From DASVNK01 sp036383895 (GTDB lineage: Bacteria; Verrucomicrobiota; Verrucomicrobiia; Limisphaerales; SXQI01), in the NCBI GenBank assembly GCA_036383895.1, contig DASVNK010000015.1, positions 62,001 to 126,000 of the forward strand: a stretch of 64,000 nt of DNA. The letters are read 5' to 3'. The notes below the pieces were generated by a model, which did no database searches, was not told where the DNA came from, and saw only the letters and a program-made list of their open reading frames with translations. This document shows positions 54,201 to 63,900 of the stretch, one piece after another. Both the position numbers and the translations under genes were made by a program. Every line of letters begins with the position of its first letter. Position 1 is the first letter of the stretch.

Positions 54201-54288
54201 ACTCTGCGCGGCGCGACAGCGGCGGACTGGCTCTTGCCTCGCTGTGCACCTCCCCGTATCGTGCCCGCTCATTTTTGGAGATTAATTG

Positions 54289-55638
54289 ATGAGTGTGCGC
54301 GTGAGGTTTGCTCCGAGTCCGACCGGTTACCTGCATATTGGCGGAGCCCGGACAGCATTATTTAACTGGCTGTATGCCCGCCATACCGGCGGCACTTTCG
54401 TCCTCCGCATCGAGGATACCGACACCGCGCGCAACACCCAGGAAGCGGTCGATGTAATCCTTCAGGGTCTCCAATGGCTCGGCCTCGAATGGGATGAAGG
54501 CCCCACCACCGGCGACCCAAACGGCCCATGCAAAGGTGACTACGGCTCCTACTTCCAGTCCCAGCGCATGGACATCTACAAGCAGCGCGTCCAGGAACTC
54601 ATCGACAAAGGCGCCGCCTACGAACACGAAGGAGCGATCAAGTTCCGCATGGATCGCCATCCCATCACGATTCCCGACCTCGTCGTCGGCAAAGTCCGCC
54701 GCGAACTGACCGACCGCGAGCAGCTCGATCCCGATTTCGTTATCTTCCGCTCCGACGGCCAGCCCGTTTTCCACTTCGTTAACGTCGTGGACGACCTGGA
54801 GATGAACATCACCCACGTCATTCGCGGCGAGGACCACCTCACCAACACCGCCAAGCACCTTGCGCTCTTCAAAGCCTTCGGCGTCGAACCGCCCAAATAC
54901 GCCCACATCCCTCTTATCTTAAATCCCGAAGGCAGCAAAATGAGCAAGCGCGACACCGGAGCTTCCCTCACCACTTACATGGACGGCGGCTACGCTCCCG
55001 AAGCCGTCGTGAACTACCTCTATCTCCTCGGCTGGTCGCCCAAGGAAAACCGCGAATTGATGCCGATCGACGAAGTCATCAAAATGTTCGATCTCCCGCA
55101 AATCCTTCGCCACAACGCCCGCTTCGACATTAACAAGCTGCATTGGCTCAACGGCGAATACATCAAGCTGATGTCCCAGGAACGCTTCAACGAATTCGCC
55201 GCCCGCGCCCTCGAACGCGACGGCATCTCCGTCCAGGGCTTCTTCCAGAACTACGTGAACGCCGCCTTCACGACCGTGAAAGAAAAAGTGAAGCAATTTA
55301 CTGAAGTAAAAACCTTCGCCGACTTCTATTTCCTCGACGAAGTCGAAATCGAAGAAGCCTCCCGCAAAGATCTCACTGCCGAAAACCGCCGCATCATGGA
55401 AGCTGTTCGCAAAGCGCTCGCAATGCAAAAGGACTACAGCGTTAACGCGCTGAATGCCCTCGTGAAAACCGTCGCGACCGAACTCGGCGTAAAAATCGGC
55501 CTCGTCGTTCATCCGCTCCGCCTCGCCTGCACCGGCCGAGTCGTTGGCCCAAGCCTTTATCACCTGATGGAAGTCCTCGGCAGCGAGCGCGTCCTGGCGC
55601 GTATCGATAAATTCATCGCGCAATGCCCAACTGCTTAA
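54289..55638 (+). CDS. gltX: Glutamyl-tRNA synthetase
   Basis: 449 residues from the ATG at 54289, with GGAG 10 bases upstream; the TTG three bases earlier is not needed. Class I signature HIGG in VRFAPSPTGYLHIGGARTAL and the KMSKR loop in LNPEGSKMSKRDTGAS are intact. It charges tRNA-Glu (and maybe tRNA-Gln, then amidated) in the cytoplasm. The C-terminal helical anticodon-binding domain is complete (LRLACTGRVVGPSLYHLMEVLG). No neighbouring partner in translation. Confidence 0.96.
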   Translation: MSVRVRFAPSPTGYLHIGGARTALFNWLYARHTGGTFVLRIEDTDTARNTQEAVDVILQGLQWLGLEWDEGPTTGDPNGPCKGDYGSYFQSQRMDIYKQRVQELIDKGAAYEHEGAIKFRMDRHPITIPDLVVGKVRRELTDREQLDPDFVIFRSDGQPVFHFVNVVDDLEMNITHVIRGEDHLTNTAKHLALFKAFGVEPPKYAHIPLILNPEGSKMSKRDTGASLTTYMDGGYAPEAVVNYLYLLGWSPKENRELMPIDEVIKMFDLPQILRHNARFDINKLHWLNGEYIKLMSQERFNEFAARALERDGISVQGFFQNYVNAAFTTVKEKVKQFTEVKTFADFYFLDEVEIEEASRKDLTAENRRIMEAVRKALAMQKDYSVNALNALVKTVATELGVKIGLVVHPLRLACTGRVVGPSLYHLMEVLGSERVLARIDKFIAQCPTA

Positions 55639-55725
55639 CCGCGCGTGCCGATTGACACTGCATTTCGGCGGCCCTAAACTGCTGTTGTAGTGAGTGCCAT
55701 TGCTCAACAGGAGGAAACAGCCATC

Positions 55726-56046
55726 GTGCGTCTGACCGAAAATGCGGCGCGCGAAATTAAAGACATGCTCGCTAAAGAAGAGAGCAGCGCCGGCAAAGGC
55801 TTGCGTGTTTTCATCGAGCAGGGCGGTTGCTCCGGCATGCAGTATGGGATGGTCTTCGACGAAAAACGCGAAGGCGATTTCGAAGCCGAATTTCACGGCG
55901 TGCCCGTGCGCGTCGATAACGTCAGCGCTGAATATGTGAAGGGCGCTCTGGTCGATTTTTCCGACGCCCTCACCGGGGGCGGATTCAAAATCTCCAACCC
56001 GCGAGCCAAGACCTCCTGCGGCTGCGGGAAATCATTCGAAGCCTAA
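55726..56046 (+). CDS. IscA/ErpA-type iron-sulphur carrier (HesB family)
   Basis: 106 residues from the GTG at 55726, which has AGGAGG 11 bases upstream; a GTG at 55690 would add twelve residues without a ribosome-binding site. VRLTENAAREIKDMLAKEE, GLRVFIEQGGCSGMQYGMVFDE (first Cys), and ISNPRAKTSCGCGKSF (CGC pair) give the three cluster-binding cysteines of A-type carriers. It delivers Fe-S clusters to apo-proteins such as IspH in the cytoplasm. Monocistronic, followed by a strong terminator. Confidence 0.92.
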   Translation: MRLTENAAREIKDMLAKEESSAGKGLRVFIEQGGCSGMQYGMVFDEKREGDFEAEFHGVPVRVDNVSAEYVKGALVDFSDALTGGGFKISNPRAKTSCGCGKSFEA

Positions 56047-56075
56047 ACGCTCTCAGAGCGCTTTAGGTTAAAAAC

Positions 56076-56108
56076 GCCGTTCCGTGCGATGCGGAACGGC
56101 TTTCGTTT
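56076..56108 (+). terminator. Rho-independent terminator after the IscA/ErpA gene
   Basis: GCCGTTCCG (56076-56084), 7-base loop, CGGAACGGC (56092-56100), then TTTCGTTT. Perfect 9-bp stem. Confidence 0.85.
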
Positions 56109-56146
56109 AACTCACGCTGATGCCGCATCCAGTTAGCGGACTGTAC

Positions 56147-56551
56147 TCACACCGTCGGTGTCGCCGGAGCCACCGACAAATGTGGAGCGTTATCGGACTG
56201 GAGAGGATTGATTTCGAAGTTCTTGTCTTCGAGTTCGGCGAGCCAATGTTCGATCAGGCTGAGCACGGCCGCGAGGTTCAATCCTTCGTGGCGCGCGGGG
56301 TATTGCGAGATATTCGTTCGGGCTAATTTGAAAAGGGCGGCACTGGGGCGAAGGCGATTCTTTTGGAGATGCACGAAGGCTCCGGCGAGTTGGATCAGGC
56401 CTTTGTAGAAGAGATCGTTTTGTTGGCCGCGTTGGGCGAGCCAGAGTTCCTCGAGGACATCGTGAGCTTCGTAAAACAGTTGCTGATTGAAGCACTCGAA
56501 ATAACCGAGGTAATGCGGGTCGAAATGTTTCCCGTGCAGCGATTGGATCAT
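56147..56551 (-). CDS. DUF309 family protein
   Basis: 134 residues from the ATG at 56551; a GTG at 56581 would add ten. The DUF309 pattern is clear: YFECFNQQLFYEAHDVLEELWLAQRGQQNDLFYKGLIQLAGAFVHLQKNRLRPSAALFKLA (in order), where the 'F..aHevlE..W' and 'GliQ.a.A..h...gn..ga..l' motifs carry the conserved residues. Helical protein of unknown biochemical role. Divergent from dinB; the two starts are about 108 bases apart. Confidence 0.82.
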   Translation of the reverse strand: MIQSLHGKHFDPHYLGYFECFNQQLFYEAHDVLEELWLAQRGQQNDLFYKGLIQLAGAFVHLQKNRLRPSAALFKLARTNISQYPARHEGLNLAAVLSLIEHWLAELEDKNFEINPLQSDNAPHLSVAPATPTV

Positions 56552-56659
56552 CTCGGCGATGCGCGCGCTCTTTTTGCTCACGCCGCAGTATAGTTCGCTC
56601 CCGGCGTCGCGCACAGTGCGGAATGGCGAGCGGTCGCGAGTTGTGGCAAATAGTCGCGC

Positions 56660-57766
56660 GTGATCGAGCAGAGTGCATCCAATCCCCAGCGGGTGATTTT
56701 TCACCTCGATATGGATGCATTTTATGCGTCGGTCGAACAGCGTGAGAATCCGGACTTGAAGGGCAAGCCGGTGATTGTCGGCGGCACTCCCGAGCGGCGC
56801 GGGGTGGTCTGCGCGGCGAGTTACGAAGCGCGTAAGTTCGGGGTGCGTTCGGCCATGCCGAGTTCGACCGCGGGGCGGCTCTGTCCGCACGGAATTTTTA
56901 TTCCGCCGCGAATCGACCTGTATCGCGAGGAATCGCGAGCCGTGATGGCGATCGTGGCCTCGACCGGTGCAACGATCGAGCAGGTATCGATCGATGAAGC
57001 TTATCTGGAGTTAACGGAGTTGTATCCGTTGGAGGGGAAGCCTCACGATGAGTTGCTGGAGTTGTCGCGACCACTCGCTCGAGAGATTAAGAATCGAATT
57101 CGCTCGGAACGCGGGCTGACCGCGAGCGTGGGAATTGCCGGGAACAAGTTTTTGGCGAAGTTGGCCAGCGATTTGGAAAAGCCGGACGGGTTGACGCTGA
57201 TTCGCGAGACGGGAAAAGCGGAGTTTTTGCGCGAACTGCCGGTGCGCAAAATTCATGGGGTAGGCACCGCGACGGAAAAGGTGCTGAACGGTGCAGGCAT
57301 TTTCACGATTGGAGATTTGCAAACCTACCCAGGCGACCTGCGCGCCCTGGTGGGATCGTTCAGTCGATCACTCGCGAATTACGCGCGCGGGATTGATGAG
57401 CGGCCGTTGGAACTCGGGGACGAGATCAAGAGCATCAGCAGTGAGGAGACGTTCGAGCGCGACACGATGGATCGCGCGCAGTTGCGGCAATGTCTTTGGA
57501 CGCAGGCGGAGGATATCGCGGCGCGGCTGAAGCGGAAGCGGCTGCTGGCGGCAACGGTGCAGGTGAAGATTCGCTACAAGAATTTTCAAACGCTTACGCG
57601 CCAGCTGACGGTGGAGGATCCGATGCAGGATGCGCGCGCGATATATCGCCTCGGCTGTTTCCTTCTCGCGCGAGACAAGCTGGTGCAGAAGCCGCTGCGG
57701 TTACTCGGCCTCGGCGTGAGCGGACTGGTGGAGGGCGAGTCGCGGCAGTTGAAGCTGCCGCTCTAA
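56660..57766 (+). CDS. dinB: DNA polymerase IV (Y family)
   Basis: 368 residues from a GTG. Palm catalytic carboxylates are in VIFHLDMDAFYASVEQ and VSIDEAYLELT; the steric-gate region (FYASVE) and the fingers (RRGVVCAASYEARKFGVRSAMP) are typical; the helix-hairpin-helix thumb is IHGVGTATEKVLNGAGIFTIGDLQ; the little finger runs from about 240. The protein ends RQLKLPL, a good beta-clamp-binding motif (QLxLPL). It copies damaged templates with low fidelity. No LexA-type box was identified in front of it. Its stop overlaps the convergent DUF885 gene by 4 bases. Confidence 0.95.
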   Translation: MIEQSASNPQRVIFHLDMDAFYASVEQRENPDLKGKPVIVGGTPERRGVVCAASYEARKFGVRSAMPSSTAGRLCPHGIFIPPRIDLYREESRAVMAIVASTGATIEQVSIDEAYLELTELYPLEGKPHDELLELSRPLAREIKNRIRSERGLTASVGIAGNKFLAKLASDLEKPDGLTLIRETGKAEFLRELPVRKIHGVGTATEKVLNGAGIFTIGDLQTYPGDLRALVGSFSRSLANYARGIDERPLELGDEIKSISSEETFERDTMDRAQLRQCLWTQAEDIAARLKRKRLLAATVQVKIRYKNFQTLTRQLTVEDPMQDARAIYRLGCFLLARDKLVQKPLRLLGLGVSGLVEGESRQLKLPL

Positions 57767-59493
57767 AAGAGATTCTTCGTGTCGCGCAGCATCGCTTTGC
57801 GAATGAGCGGAATGGGCGGGCCCCCATAGCTGAGGAACTCGTCGTGGAAAGCGCGCCAGGCTTCGCGTCCGCCGCGGTCTTTGCACCAGTCGTCGCGAAG
57901 TTTGCGAATCATCAGCTTCCCCATCGTATAATTCAGATAGGCCGGATCGAAGGTGCCACGCGCGGCTTGCTGCCGGGCGTTGGCGGCGTCCTGGAAAGCC
58001 ACTTCGCGGAACATTTTCTCCGAATCGGCCACAGTCATTTTGCCAGTGTGCAGGCCGATGGTGGACATGAAGCGCACGTTGCGGAGGAGCGCGTTGAGGA
58101 GCATGCCGGTTTGCACAGCTGGATTATCGTTTTGGAGCCCGGCCTCCCACATCAGTTCTTCGGTGTAATGCGCCCAACCTTCGGCAAAAGCATAGCCGAC
58201 GAACACCTGGCCGAAGCGGGATTGCGAGCGGTTAGAATGCAGGAACTGAAGGAAATGCCCGGGCCAGACTTCGTGAATGGAAGTGAAGAGCAGCTCGCTG
58301 TAGGAAGAGATGTATTCCTGCTGCTCTTCGGGAGTCCAGGCCGGGTCGGGCGGCGCGATGTAGTAGATGGCAGGCAGACCTTTCTCGTAGGGTCCGGGGA
58401 TATTGATGTAGGCGGAATTCCAGCGCATGTAAGGAAGTGACTCTTCGACCTTGGCGACTTCGGGGGACGGAATGGTGACGAGTTTTTGATCAACTAGGAA
58501 TTCCTTTAGGCCGCCGAGTTGGTCGCGCGCGGCCTGGACCGGACCTTCAGCCGGTTTATTCGTTTGCACGATGCGGATGCAATCCTGAATGGAGCGGCCG
58601 GGAGCGAGTTTGCTGCAGGCGTTCGTGAGCGCGGCGAGGTTGCGATCCAGGTCGCGTTGGCCAATCCGCGTGAGTTCATCGAGCGAGATGTCGACCATTT
58701 CAGTGGCGCGGAGCAGCTCGCGGAATTTATCAGCGCCCATGGCGAAGTTGTCGGTGGCGTGCTGCAGTTCGAGTTCGAGCCAAGTGTCGAGAGCTTTGAG
58801 TGATTCAACTGCGGCTTTGTTTGCGGTAAGAAATTCTTCCTGCAATTTCGGGTCTTGAACGGAAGCGAAGACAGCCGGGACATCTTTCTCGAAGAATTTC
58901 GCGAGACCGCCAAACCCGGTACGACCGACATTGATGAAGGTGCGCGGCATGGGTGTGCGGAGATTGCCGCGGATTTGTTCGACGGCGGTCGGAACATTCT
59001 TCAAGTAAGCAACGAACGCGGCCATGCGTTTTTCGAGCGGCGCGTATTCTCGCGTGACGTAGACATTTGGGTCGAGCCCCTGGAAGGAGGTGTAGTAAGT
59101 GGGATTGGTGAACGGGAGTTCGGCGACTTCAAGCTGGAACAGATCCGAATCAATGTGGGCGATGAGATATTGGCGTTCGAATTCCTGGGCGCGATTGAGG
59201 GAGCCGAATTTTTCGGCAGCGGCGCGTTGCTCCTTGAGAAAATGAACATGCAGCGCAATGCCTTCCTTGCTCCAGTTCGGCAGGCGGCCATCGAATTCGT
59301 GCCGTCCAGCCATGACGGCAAGGTCTGGTCGGTGCGAGAAGTAGGTGTCGATGAAACTGGAAACGAATGCGGGCCAGGAAAGGACGCGCGAGTGGGGTTT
59401 GGCTTGGGCGTGAGCGGACGAGGGGAGCGCGATGAAGACCGCAGCTACGCAGAAGCATAGCGTGGAAAGCACGGCGTTGCGTGAGATTCGCAT
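57763..59493 (-). CDS. Secreted DUF885 peptidase-like protein (HExxxGH zinc motif)
   Basis: 576 residues from the ATG at 59493, beginning a Sec signal (MRISRNAVLSTLCFCVAAVFIALPSSAHA). The zinc site is TSIHEVWPGHFLQFLH (about 405-419), with a third ligand in AEGWAHYTEELMWEAG. N-terminal helical region and the C-terminal YLNYTMGKLMIRKLRDDW are normal for DUF885 (PF05960), a gluzincin-like group. Probably a periplasmic metallopeptidase of unknown specificity. Two in-frame starts exist; the first (59508) adds five residues. Confidence 0.87.
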   Translation of the reverse strand: MRISRNAVLSTLCFCVAAVFIALPSSAHAQAKPHSRVLSWPAFVSSFIDTYFSHRPDLAVMAGRHEFDGRLPNWSKEGIALHVHFLKEQRAAAEKFGSLNRAQEFERQYLIAHIDSDLFQLEVAELPFTNPTYYTSFQGLDPNVYVTREYAPLEKRMAAFVAYLKNVPTAVEQIRGNLRTPMPRTFINVGRTGFGGLAKFFEKDVPAVFASVQDPKLQEEFLTANKAAVESLKALDTWLELELQHATDNFAMGADKFRELLRATEMVDISLDELTRIGQRDLDRNLAALTNACSKLAPGRSIQDCIRIVQTNKPAEGPVQAARDQLGGLKEFLVDQKLVTIPSPEVAKVEESLPYMRWNSAYINIPGPYEKGLPAIYYIAPPDPAWTPEEQQEYISSYSELLFTSIHEVWPGHFLQFLHSNRSQSRFGQVFVGYAFAEGWAHYTEELMWEAGLQNDNPAVQTGMLLNALLRNVRFMSTIGLHTGKMTVADSEKMFREVAFQDAANARQQAARGTFDPAYLNYTMGKLMIRKLRDDWCKDRGGREAWRAFHDEFLSYGGPPIPLIRKAMLRDTKNLF

Positions 59494-59591
59494 GCGATTA
59501 GCTAACAACTCGCACGAAGGAATTCAATCGCGGAATCGATTTCACCCGCGCGTTTGGGGGTGGGAGGCAACTTTTTCAGTTTCCTTCATGG

Positions 59592-60854
59592 TTACTCGGC
59601 TGAGGAGGCGGAGGTGATGAGATCGAGTGCGGCGGTGAGGTAGGTGTCGTAGGTGTGTTCGCCGAGGGAGGTGCGGGTGACGTACTCGTAGCGTTTGAAG
59701 GAGCCGAAATCTTCCTTGGTGAGGATGTAGCCGAAGGCGTCGTTGGTGAGGCCGAACAGGAGGTTGTGTTCGCCGCGCATTTTCCGTTTGAGGTAGTAAC
59801 CGATGTTGGGGAGGGCTTCGCCGGGGATGGTGAGGATTTGGGCGTTGGCGAGGTGGATGAGGTTAATGGTGGTGGTGGCGGTGCCTTCGATATCGGTTTT
59901 GTAGCCGAGGGGTGAGTGTTTCATGATCTGCTGCATGCCAGGTGAATCGACGCGGAAGCGGACGAGTTTATTGGTGCAGAGGAGCGGGGGATCGGAGATG
60001 GGTTGCGCGGATTGGATGATGCGGAGTGATTCGTCGGCGAGGAGGTTTCCGATGCGAATACATTCTTCCCAGGTCTGAATGTCTTTGCCGTCGGGTCCGC
60101 GGACGTCGGCGGTGATCATTCCGCCTTGCGCGCCGTTCATGAAGATGCCGATGCCGCCGCCTTGGGCGATGATGCGGTCGTAGAGCGGGCCGACGAGATC
60201 GGGGCTGACTATGCCTTGCCTGTTGCCGAGAACTTCGGGATGAATGGCGTAGTTGATGAGAGTGGCGATGGGCTTGCCGGAAGCATCGATCGTTTGAAGG
60301 ACGGAGCAGCGTGGGTCGTAGAGCATCGGTGCGTAATAGTTGTAGGCGATTTTCCCTTTCGCTTCGGCGGTGGCGATTTTGAGGGCGGAAGGTTGGAGGC
60401 GATCGACGGCTTCGTTGATTGCTTCGGCCATTTTGGCGACGACGGAATCAAGATACTTGAGGTCTGCGCCGGTGCCGCCTTTGCCGTCGGGGAAGGCGTA
60501 GCAATCGGGCGCGCTGTGGGTGTGGGTGGCGCCGATGAGGATGTTCTTCGCAGGAATCGCCGAAACTTTGGCGCGCACGCGGTCGCCGAGAATGGAGGGG
60601 AAGCCGAGGAAGTCGGAGCTGACGATGGCGACGCGGACCGGTTCGCGATTTGGCTGCGAGCTTTCGAGGACGAGAGCCCGGACCGTGAGTTCTCCGAGTT
60701 TGCGATTAGTGGGAAGGGAAGCTCCGACGCCGCCGGAGACTGGGAGGAGTGGATCGGGAGTGACGTTGCGAATGGCGATGGCGGAACGGAATTCGGCGTG
60801 AAGTGCGGCGGCGAGGAAAAGAGGTGTGAGTAGAAGGAGGCGCAGATTGGACAT
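59592..60854 (-). CDS. Secreted neutral/alkaline ceramidase-like hydrolase
   Basis: 420 residues. Sec signal MSNLRLLLLTPLFLAAALHA. It matches the N-terminal catalytic domain of non-lysosomal ceramidases: IRNVTPDPLLPVSGG, VAIVSSDFLGFPS, ILIGATHTHSAPDCY (zinc histidines), LINYAIHPEVLG, FMNGAQGGMITADVRG and LTIPGEALPNIGYYLKRKM. The usual C-terminal domain is missing, so length is about 250 residues short of true ceramidases. The family hydrolyses amide bonds of ceramide or related molecules, but many short bacterial members have unknown substrates. A hairpin (60870-60887) lies in its leader. Confidence 0.82.
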   Translation of the reverse strand: MSNLRLLLLTPLFLAAALHAEFRSAIAIRNVTPDPLLPVSGGVGASLPTNRKLGELTVRALVLESSQPNREPVRVAIVSSDFLGFPSILGDRVRAKVSAIPAKNILIGATHTHSAPDCYAFPDGKGGTGADLKYLDSVVAKMAEAINEAVDRLQPSALKIATAEAKGKIAYNYYAPMLYDPRCSVLQTIDASGKPIATLINYAIHPEVLGNRQGIVSPDLVGPLYDRIIAQGGGIGIFMNGAQGGMITADVRGPDGKDIQTWEECIRIGNLLADESLRIIQSAQPISDPPLLCTNKLVRFRVDSPGMQQIMKHSPLGYKTDIEGTATTTINLIHLANAQILTIPGEALPNIGYYLKRKMRGEHNLLFGLTNDAFGYILTKEDFGSFKRYEYVTRTSLGEHTYDTYLTAALDLITSASSAE

Positions 60855-60869
60855 GATCGATTGTTATCA

Positions 60870-60887
60870 GGAACGACGAATCGTTCC
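60870..60887. promoter_or_regulatory. Perfect hairpin in the ceramidase-like gene leader
   Basis: GGAACGA-CGAA-TCGTTCC, 7-bp stem, 16 bases before the start codon at 60854 (minus strand). It could be an operator or a leader hairpin; there is no other evidence. Confidence 0.4.
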
Positions 60888-60888
60888 A

Positions 60889-60922
60889 AAAAGAAAAACG
60901 CCCCCTGGCGAACCAGAGGGCG
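60889..60922 (-). terminator. Rho-independent terminator after the large surface-protein gene
   Basis: On the minus strand CGCCCTCTGG-TTCG-CCAGGGGGCG (one T-G pair) then TTTTTCTTTTT. UUCG-type loop. It ends transcription from the surface-protein gene. Confidence 0.85.
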
Positions 60923-60946
60923 CTGCGAATTAGAATTAGATTAGGA

Positions 60947-63900
60947 TTAAGGTGTGCCGCTACGGACCAGGAAGAAGCCGTGTGCTCCTGGGGTCGGAAC
61001 ATCGGCGAAACGGTCCGAGGTGGTGGTGACTGGCGTCCACGTGGCGTCGGTGAGGTTCGTCTTTTTCAAGACAGTGAACGGCGCAGTGCCGCCGGTCCAG
61101 GTGATGCGCACGCCAGTCGCTGTTTTCGCGATGGAGGCGTTAATGACGGGAGCGCCCACCACTTCGAATGGCTCTGAGAATGGACTCGTGAGCGTGATGG
61201 GATTGTGCGTTCCGGCGGGTTGTTGCGAGTAGTTCGCGGTGACGGTCAGCAGGCCGCTTGCGTTGAGGCTGCTGATGTTGAAGTCGAACGCGCCGGCGGC
61301 GGGATTCGCATCTGCCGATGAGTTGTCGACGAAGCTGCCGAGGTAGGTGCGACCCTGAACATAGCCGTTAGGGAGTTCCGGAACGGCGGCCGTTTGGCCG
61401 TAGGCGATCCCTTCCGGATCGGCGAGGTAAATATCGACGATGGTGACTGGATATTCAGCGTTGGCGACCGGCACCGTGCCGATGAGGCGCGTGGCAGTGC
61501 TGCTGGAGATGACCGGGACGACACCAAGTGACGGGTCGACCAGAGCTTTGGTGTAATAGTCGATCCAGAACTGGCCGGCATTCTTAAGCGGGCTGGTCGG
61601 GAACGGGAAGTTATTGACGAGCACATTGCCGCGGGCGCCAACGATCGCGGTGGCGCTGAGTTCATCGAAGAAGCTTTCGCTCCCAGTAGTTGGGAACAGA
61701 GCGGTAGGCCAATTGTTGTAAGCGACGTTTGCTTCGAGCGCATCGCTCACCCCGTCGAAATCCGAGCCGAATCGATACTGCGCTGTTCCGCCTGCGGCGT
61801 TCAGAACGGGGACGCCGTTGGTGAAACGAGTGGTGCCGTCGATGCCGAGGCCGAAGTAGTTGCCGGCAATAACGATGTTTGTTCCCGGCGTTTGGCCGTA
61901 GAATTCAATGTTGTGCTCGTAACCGCCCTGGTCCGGGGGCAGAACACCGCTAAAAATGTTGCGTTCGTTGGAATCGTTGATGCCGTCGCCATTGACGCCG
62001 ATGACGGTATTATTACCAGAACGGCCGATTTCAATGTTGCCTTCGAAGGTGTCGAAGAAGTCTACCGGATCAGCGAGGGCGGGATGGAAGTCGCGCACGC
62101 CGCTCGGGAAGACGTTGATGAAGTTGCCGGAAATGCGGCTGCCTTCTGACTCGAGGATCATCGGGATGCTCGGGATCCCGCAGAAGACATTGAATTCAGC
62201 CGGGGCATTGGTGGAGCCGGCCTGGACACCCACGACGATGTTGGTGCTGAGGGTGCGAGGATCTGTGTTTACGACGCGCCAGGCGAAGGCGGTGAGGCCG
62301 TTTTTGGGTGCGGCGAGAGTAGTGCCGTCCGGTGCGATGCCGATCCAGTTGCCGCTGACGTAGCCGGAAGCGGCCTTGGCGAAGGAGATCGCGTATACGC
62401 TGACTTCTTCTCCATCGATGTTGTCGTACCATGGCACGGAGAGGATCGAGAGCCCGGAAACGGCAATGTTGGTCGCCGCATAGATACCAATGACTGCGGC
62501 TTCGGTTGTGCCGTAACCGCTCGAGTTAATGTCGAGATCAAAGTCCATCACGCGTGCATTGCCATTGCGGGAGTCGAGAACAATGCGGAGTTGAGCATTG
62601 TTCGCAGCGAGGATGGGGTTGGAGTTTGGTGCTGAGCTTGGCTGGCTGTAACCATCGATGGTGACGTTGTCGTTGGTGATGATGGGGTAGCCGCCAACGG
62701 GTGTAGCGATGAAATGCGGGCCCGCACCTGGTATGTTAAAGCGGATGGTGTCGCCGTTTTGCACACCGGTGAGGGCTTGGAGGAGCGAGACTGTTCCAGC
62801 GGGAGGATTGACGTTGTTTGCCGTCGTGACTGTTCGCACACGACCTAGCGGCGACGCGACGACTTTGAGGCGAACGGCGTCTGCGGCGTATTCCACCTGC
62901 CAGGAGAGTCCGCGGTGAAGGGGGGCGGCGGAGAAGTCATTCGTTAAGAATTGGCCGTCGATCGTTCCGCCATCAACCAAGGTATAAGTCGTGCCTGCTG
63001 CTGGCGCGTAGCCATTGAGGGATACTTTCAGTTGGCCGTTAGCGATGCGGGCGGTGCCGCCGACTTGAACTGCGGTGTGGGTCGGCCCGGTGATAACTGC
63101 GTGTAAAATGGATGTGCCGGGAGCCTCCGCACCGTTGTCGTCAACTGCCGCGATTACTCCATCGAGGCCGACGGCCATGTTAAGATTTCCTTTGATGTTT
63201 ACGGTGGCGCTCGGGCCGACGATTTCCAAAGTGCCGCTGGAGGTTTCGGCATCCGCGCCGGTGCCGAGCATGAGATCCTGCTCGATGGTGAGGGAGGCTC
63301 GGTCGCGAATGATCATTTTCATGTTGCCGCCTGGGTTCCCGCCATCACGCTGCGCGCTGATGCCGAGGCCTTTGGTGGGGCCGCTGGCGGGATCCGAATT
63401 CACAGTCATGACCGCATCGTCCTGCAGAGTAAAAGTGCCGGAGCTGGTGTTCGCAGAACCGAAAGTGCTGTTCGGGCCGGTCTCCGCCGGACGTGAGGCG
63501 GCGTTTGTGCCCGCGCCAGTGAGCACGTCGAAGATGTGGAATTGCCCGCGATTTTTCACGGCAACGGTGCTGACTCCTTCGCGCGCGGAAAGACGGCGAA
63601 TATTGATGATGGCGTTATCCTGGACGTTCAGGGTACCACGACCATTGCCAATCGCTAACGTGAGATAACCTTCATCGGTGCCGCCTTGTGGGTTGCCGGC
63701 GCCCATGCTGTTGCCAGAGTCGGCGCGGGCGTTGCCGGCCAGGGTCAAGATCTGCTCGTTCTGGCCGCCGCTGGAAATGCTGATGCCACTGCCGACTGCG
63801 AGGTAGGAGTTGCCGTCCATGAGGACGGAGCCACTGCCGGCGGCGTTCTCGGCGACTTTCAAGTCGTCGCTGGCGAAGAATTTCGCGTCATTGTGCATTT